A DNA stretch of 64,000 nucleotides. It comes from Sedimenticola thiotaurini (GTDB lineage: Bacteria > Pseudomonadota > Gammaproteobacteria > Chromatiales > Chromatiaceae). The stretch lies in NCBI GenBank assembly GCA_007713595.1, contig VMRY01000001.1, positions 1-64,000 of the forward strand, written 5' to 3'. Positions 63,439-64,000 of this stretch are shown here, piece by piece. Each line of letters starts with the position of its first letter. The stretch's first letter is position 1. Position numbers and translations under genes: made by a program. Below the pieces are notes generated by a model that saw only the letters and a program-made list of their open reading frames with translations, did not search any database and was not told the origin of the DNA.

Positions 63439-64000
63439 ATGCATACCGTCACTCGTCCAATCGTGATTTTTCTCTGTATCTGCCTGGGGATGCTGCTGCT
63501 GTTCCCGGCAGTCGGCAGCCCGTTCTATACCGAACTGGTCACCAAGATCATGATCCTCTCCATATTTACAATCAGCCTCGACCTGTTGATCGGTTTTACT
63601 GGACTGGTCAGTTTTGGTCATGCCGCCTTCTTCGGAATTGGCGCCTACCTGCTGGCCATAATTTTCAACGATGTAGAAAACATCAACTATTGGTGGTCGC
63701 TGACATTGACCCTGTCGCTCACCGGGATTGTGGCACTGGTTATTGGCTGGTTCAGCATTCGCACATCCGGGGTCTATTTCATCATGCTGACATTGGCATT
63801 CGCCCAGATGTGTTTCTATTTCTTCTTTGAGTCGCCCCATTTTGGGGGTGATGACGGCATCTTCCTTAGCAACAAACCGGAGATCATGCTGGGCACCAGG
63901 CAGTTGATCGACCTGGAGAATGAACACCACTATTACTACTTTGTCCTCGCCTGGCTGGCTGGAGTTTACCTGTTTCTGAGCATGATCCTGCGTGCGCCTT
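63439..64000 (+). CDS. Branched-chain-type ABC permease (LivM family), cut by the window end
   Basis: 187 codons seen, running off the end. Start ATG at 63439 with TAGGGA before it. The LivM signature is ISLDLLIGFTGLVSFGHAAFFGIGAY, with FSIRTSGVYFIMLTLAFAQM further on. The C-terminal part and the ATPase genes should follow outside the window. Confidence 0.9.
   Translation, partial: MHTVTRPIVIFLCICLGMLLLFPAVGSPFYTELVTKIMILSIFTISLDLLIGFTGLVSFGHAAFFGIGAYLLAIIFNDVENINYWWSLTLTLSLTGIVALVIGWFSIRTSGVYFIMLTLAFAQMCFYFFFESPHFGGDDGIFLSNKPEIMLGTRQLIDLENEHHYYYFVLAWLAGVYLFLSMILRAP

Noticed and set aside
1-64000. CRISPR array or rRNA operon
   Set aside because: No regularly spaced direct repeats with unique spacers and no rRNA-like segments were seen.

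Overview
The window reads as the chromosome of a free-living or facultatively symbiotic gammaproteobacterium. The evidence is a complete System I cytochrome c maturation operon, a PhoBR-PstSCAB-PhoU locus with two near-consensus Pho boxes, Rep helicase, NhaA, AceK/AceB/AceA, several c-di-GMP and chemotaxis proteins and a DUF2782 protein. The mixture of c-type cytochromes, a benzoate-CoA ligase and a full glyoxylate shunt suggests relatives of Sedimenticola or Thiodiazotropha, but that placement is inference only. There are no rRNA genes and no CRISPR array; one tRNA gene (tRNA-Arg, anticodon CCG) is present.

Layout. 0.2-7.8 kb: a secreted pentapeptide-repeat protein, then ccmABCDEFGHI on the minus strand, including a 57-residue ccmD. 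8-14 kb: rdgB, a PilZ-like protein, a family III CoA-transferase, a receiver-only regulator, a PanE-type reductase, an exported protein with two PilJ-type domains and an alpha/beta hydrolase. 14.3-22.1 kb: signalling block with a large SBP-PAS-GAF-GGDEF-EAL sensor, a Crp/Fnr regulator, an HD-GYP phosphodiesterase and a chemoreceptor preceded by a good sigma-28 promoter. 22.2-25.5 kb: RbgA/YlqF GTPase, NhaA and a quinone oxidoreductase. 25.6-33.3 kb: phoB-phoR-pstS-pstC-pstA-pstB-phoU. 33.4-37.6 kb: DUF2782 protein, LOG-family protein, Rep helicase and a dihaem cytochrome c.

37.8-43.1 kb is accessory DNA abutting tRNA-Arg. It is visibly richer in A+T and holds an sce7726-type putative nuclease, convergent to an operon of a membrane/coiled-coil protein, an ImmA/IrrE metallopeptidase and a Beta-family protein. 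It also carries a ribbon-helix-helix protein, a 42-residue membrane peptide and three broken genes. Two of these breaks involve short tandem repeats (a 16-bp duplication and a pentanucleotide run). No integrase was found. This is the most likely place for an undescribed defence-type system.

43.1-50.2 kb is one minus-strand operon: TonB-dependent receptor, DUF4198-like protein, membrane polyferredoxin, CcdA/DsbD-like protein, ExbB, ExbD, TonB with a long Pro-Lys/Glu rod, and a TlpA-like thioredoxin. It looks like a dedicated outer-membrane uptake system with its own electron path to the periplasm; the substrate is unknown.

50.7-64 kb: a glutamine amidotransferase, then a glyoxylate block (serine/alanine-glyoxylate aminotransferase, AceK, malate synthase A, isocitrate lyase, RraA-family protein), a solitary solute-binding protein, and a benzoate-CoA ligase followed by a Liv-type ABC transporter that runs off the window. 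A sigma-54-like promoter lies just upstream of the ligase. Together these genes would import and activate an aromatic acid and then handle the resulting acetyl-CoA by the glyoxylate shunt.
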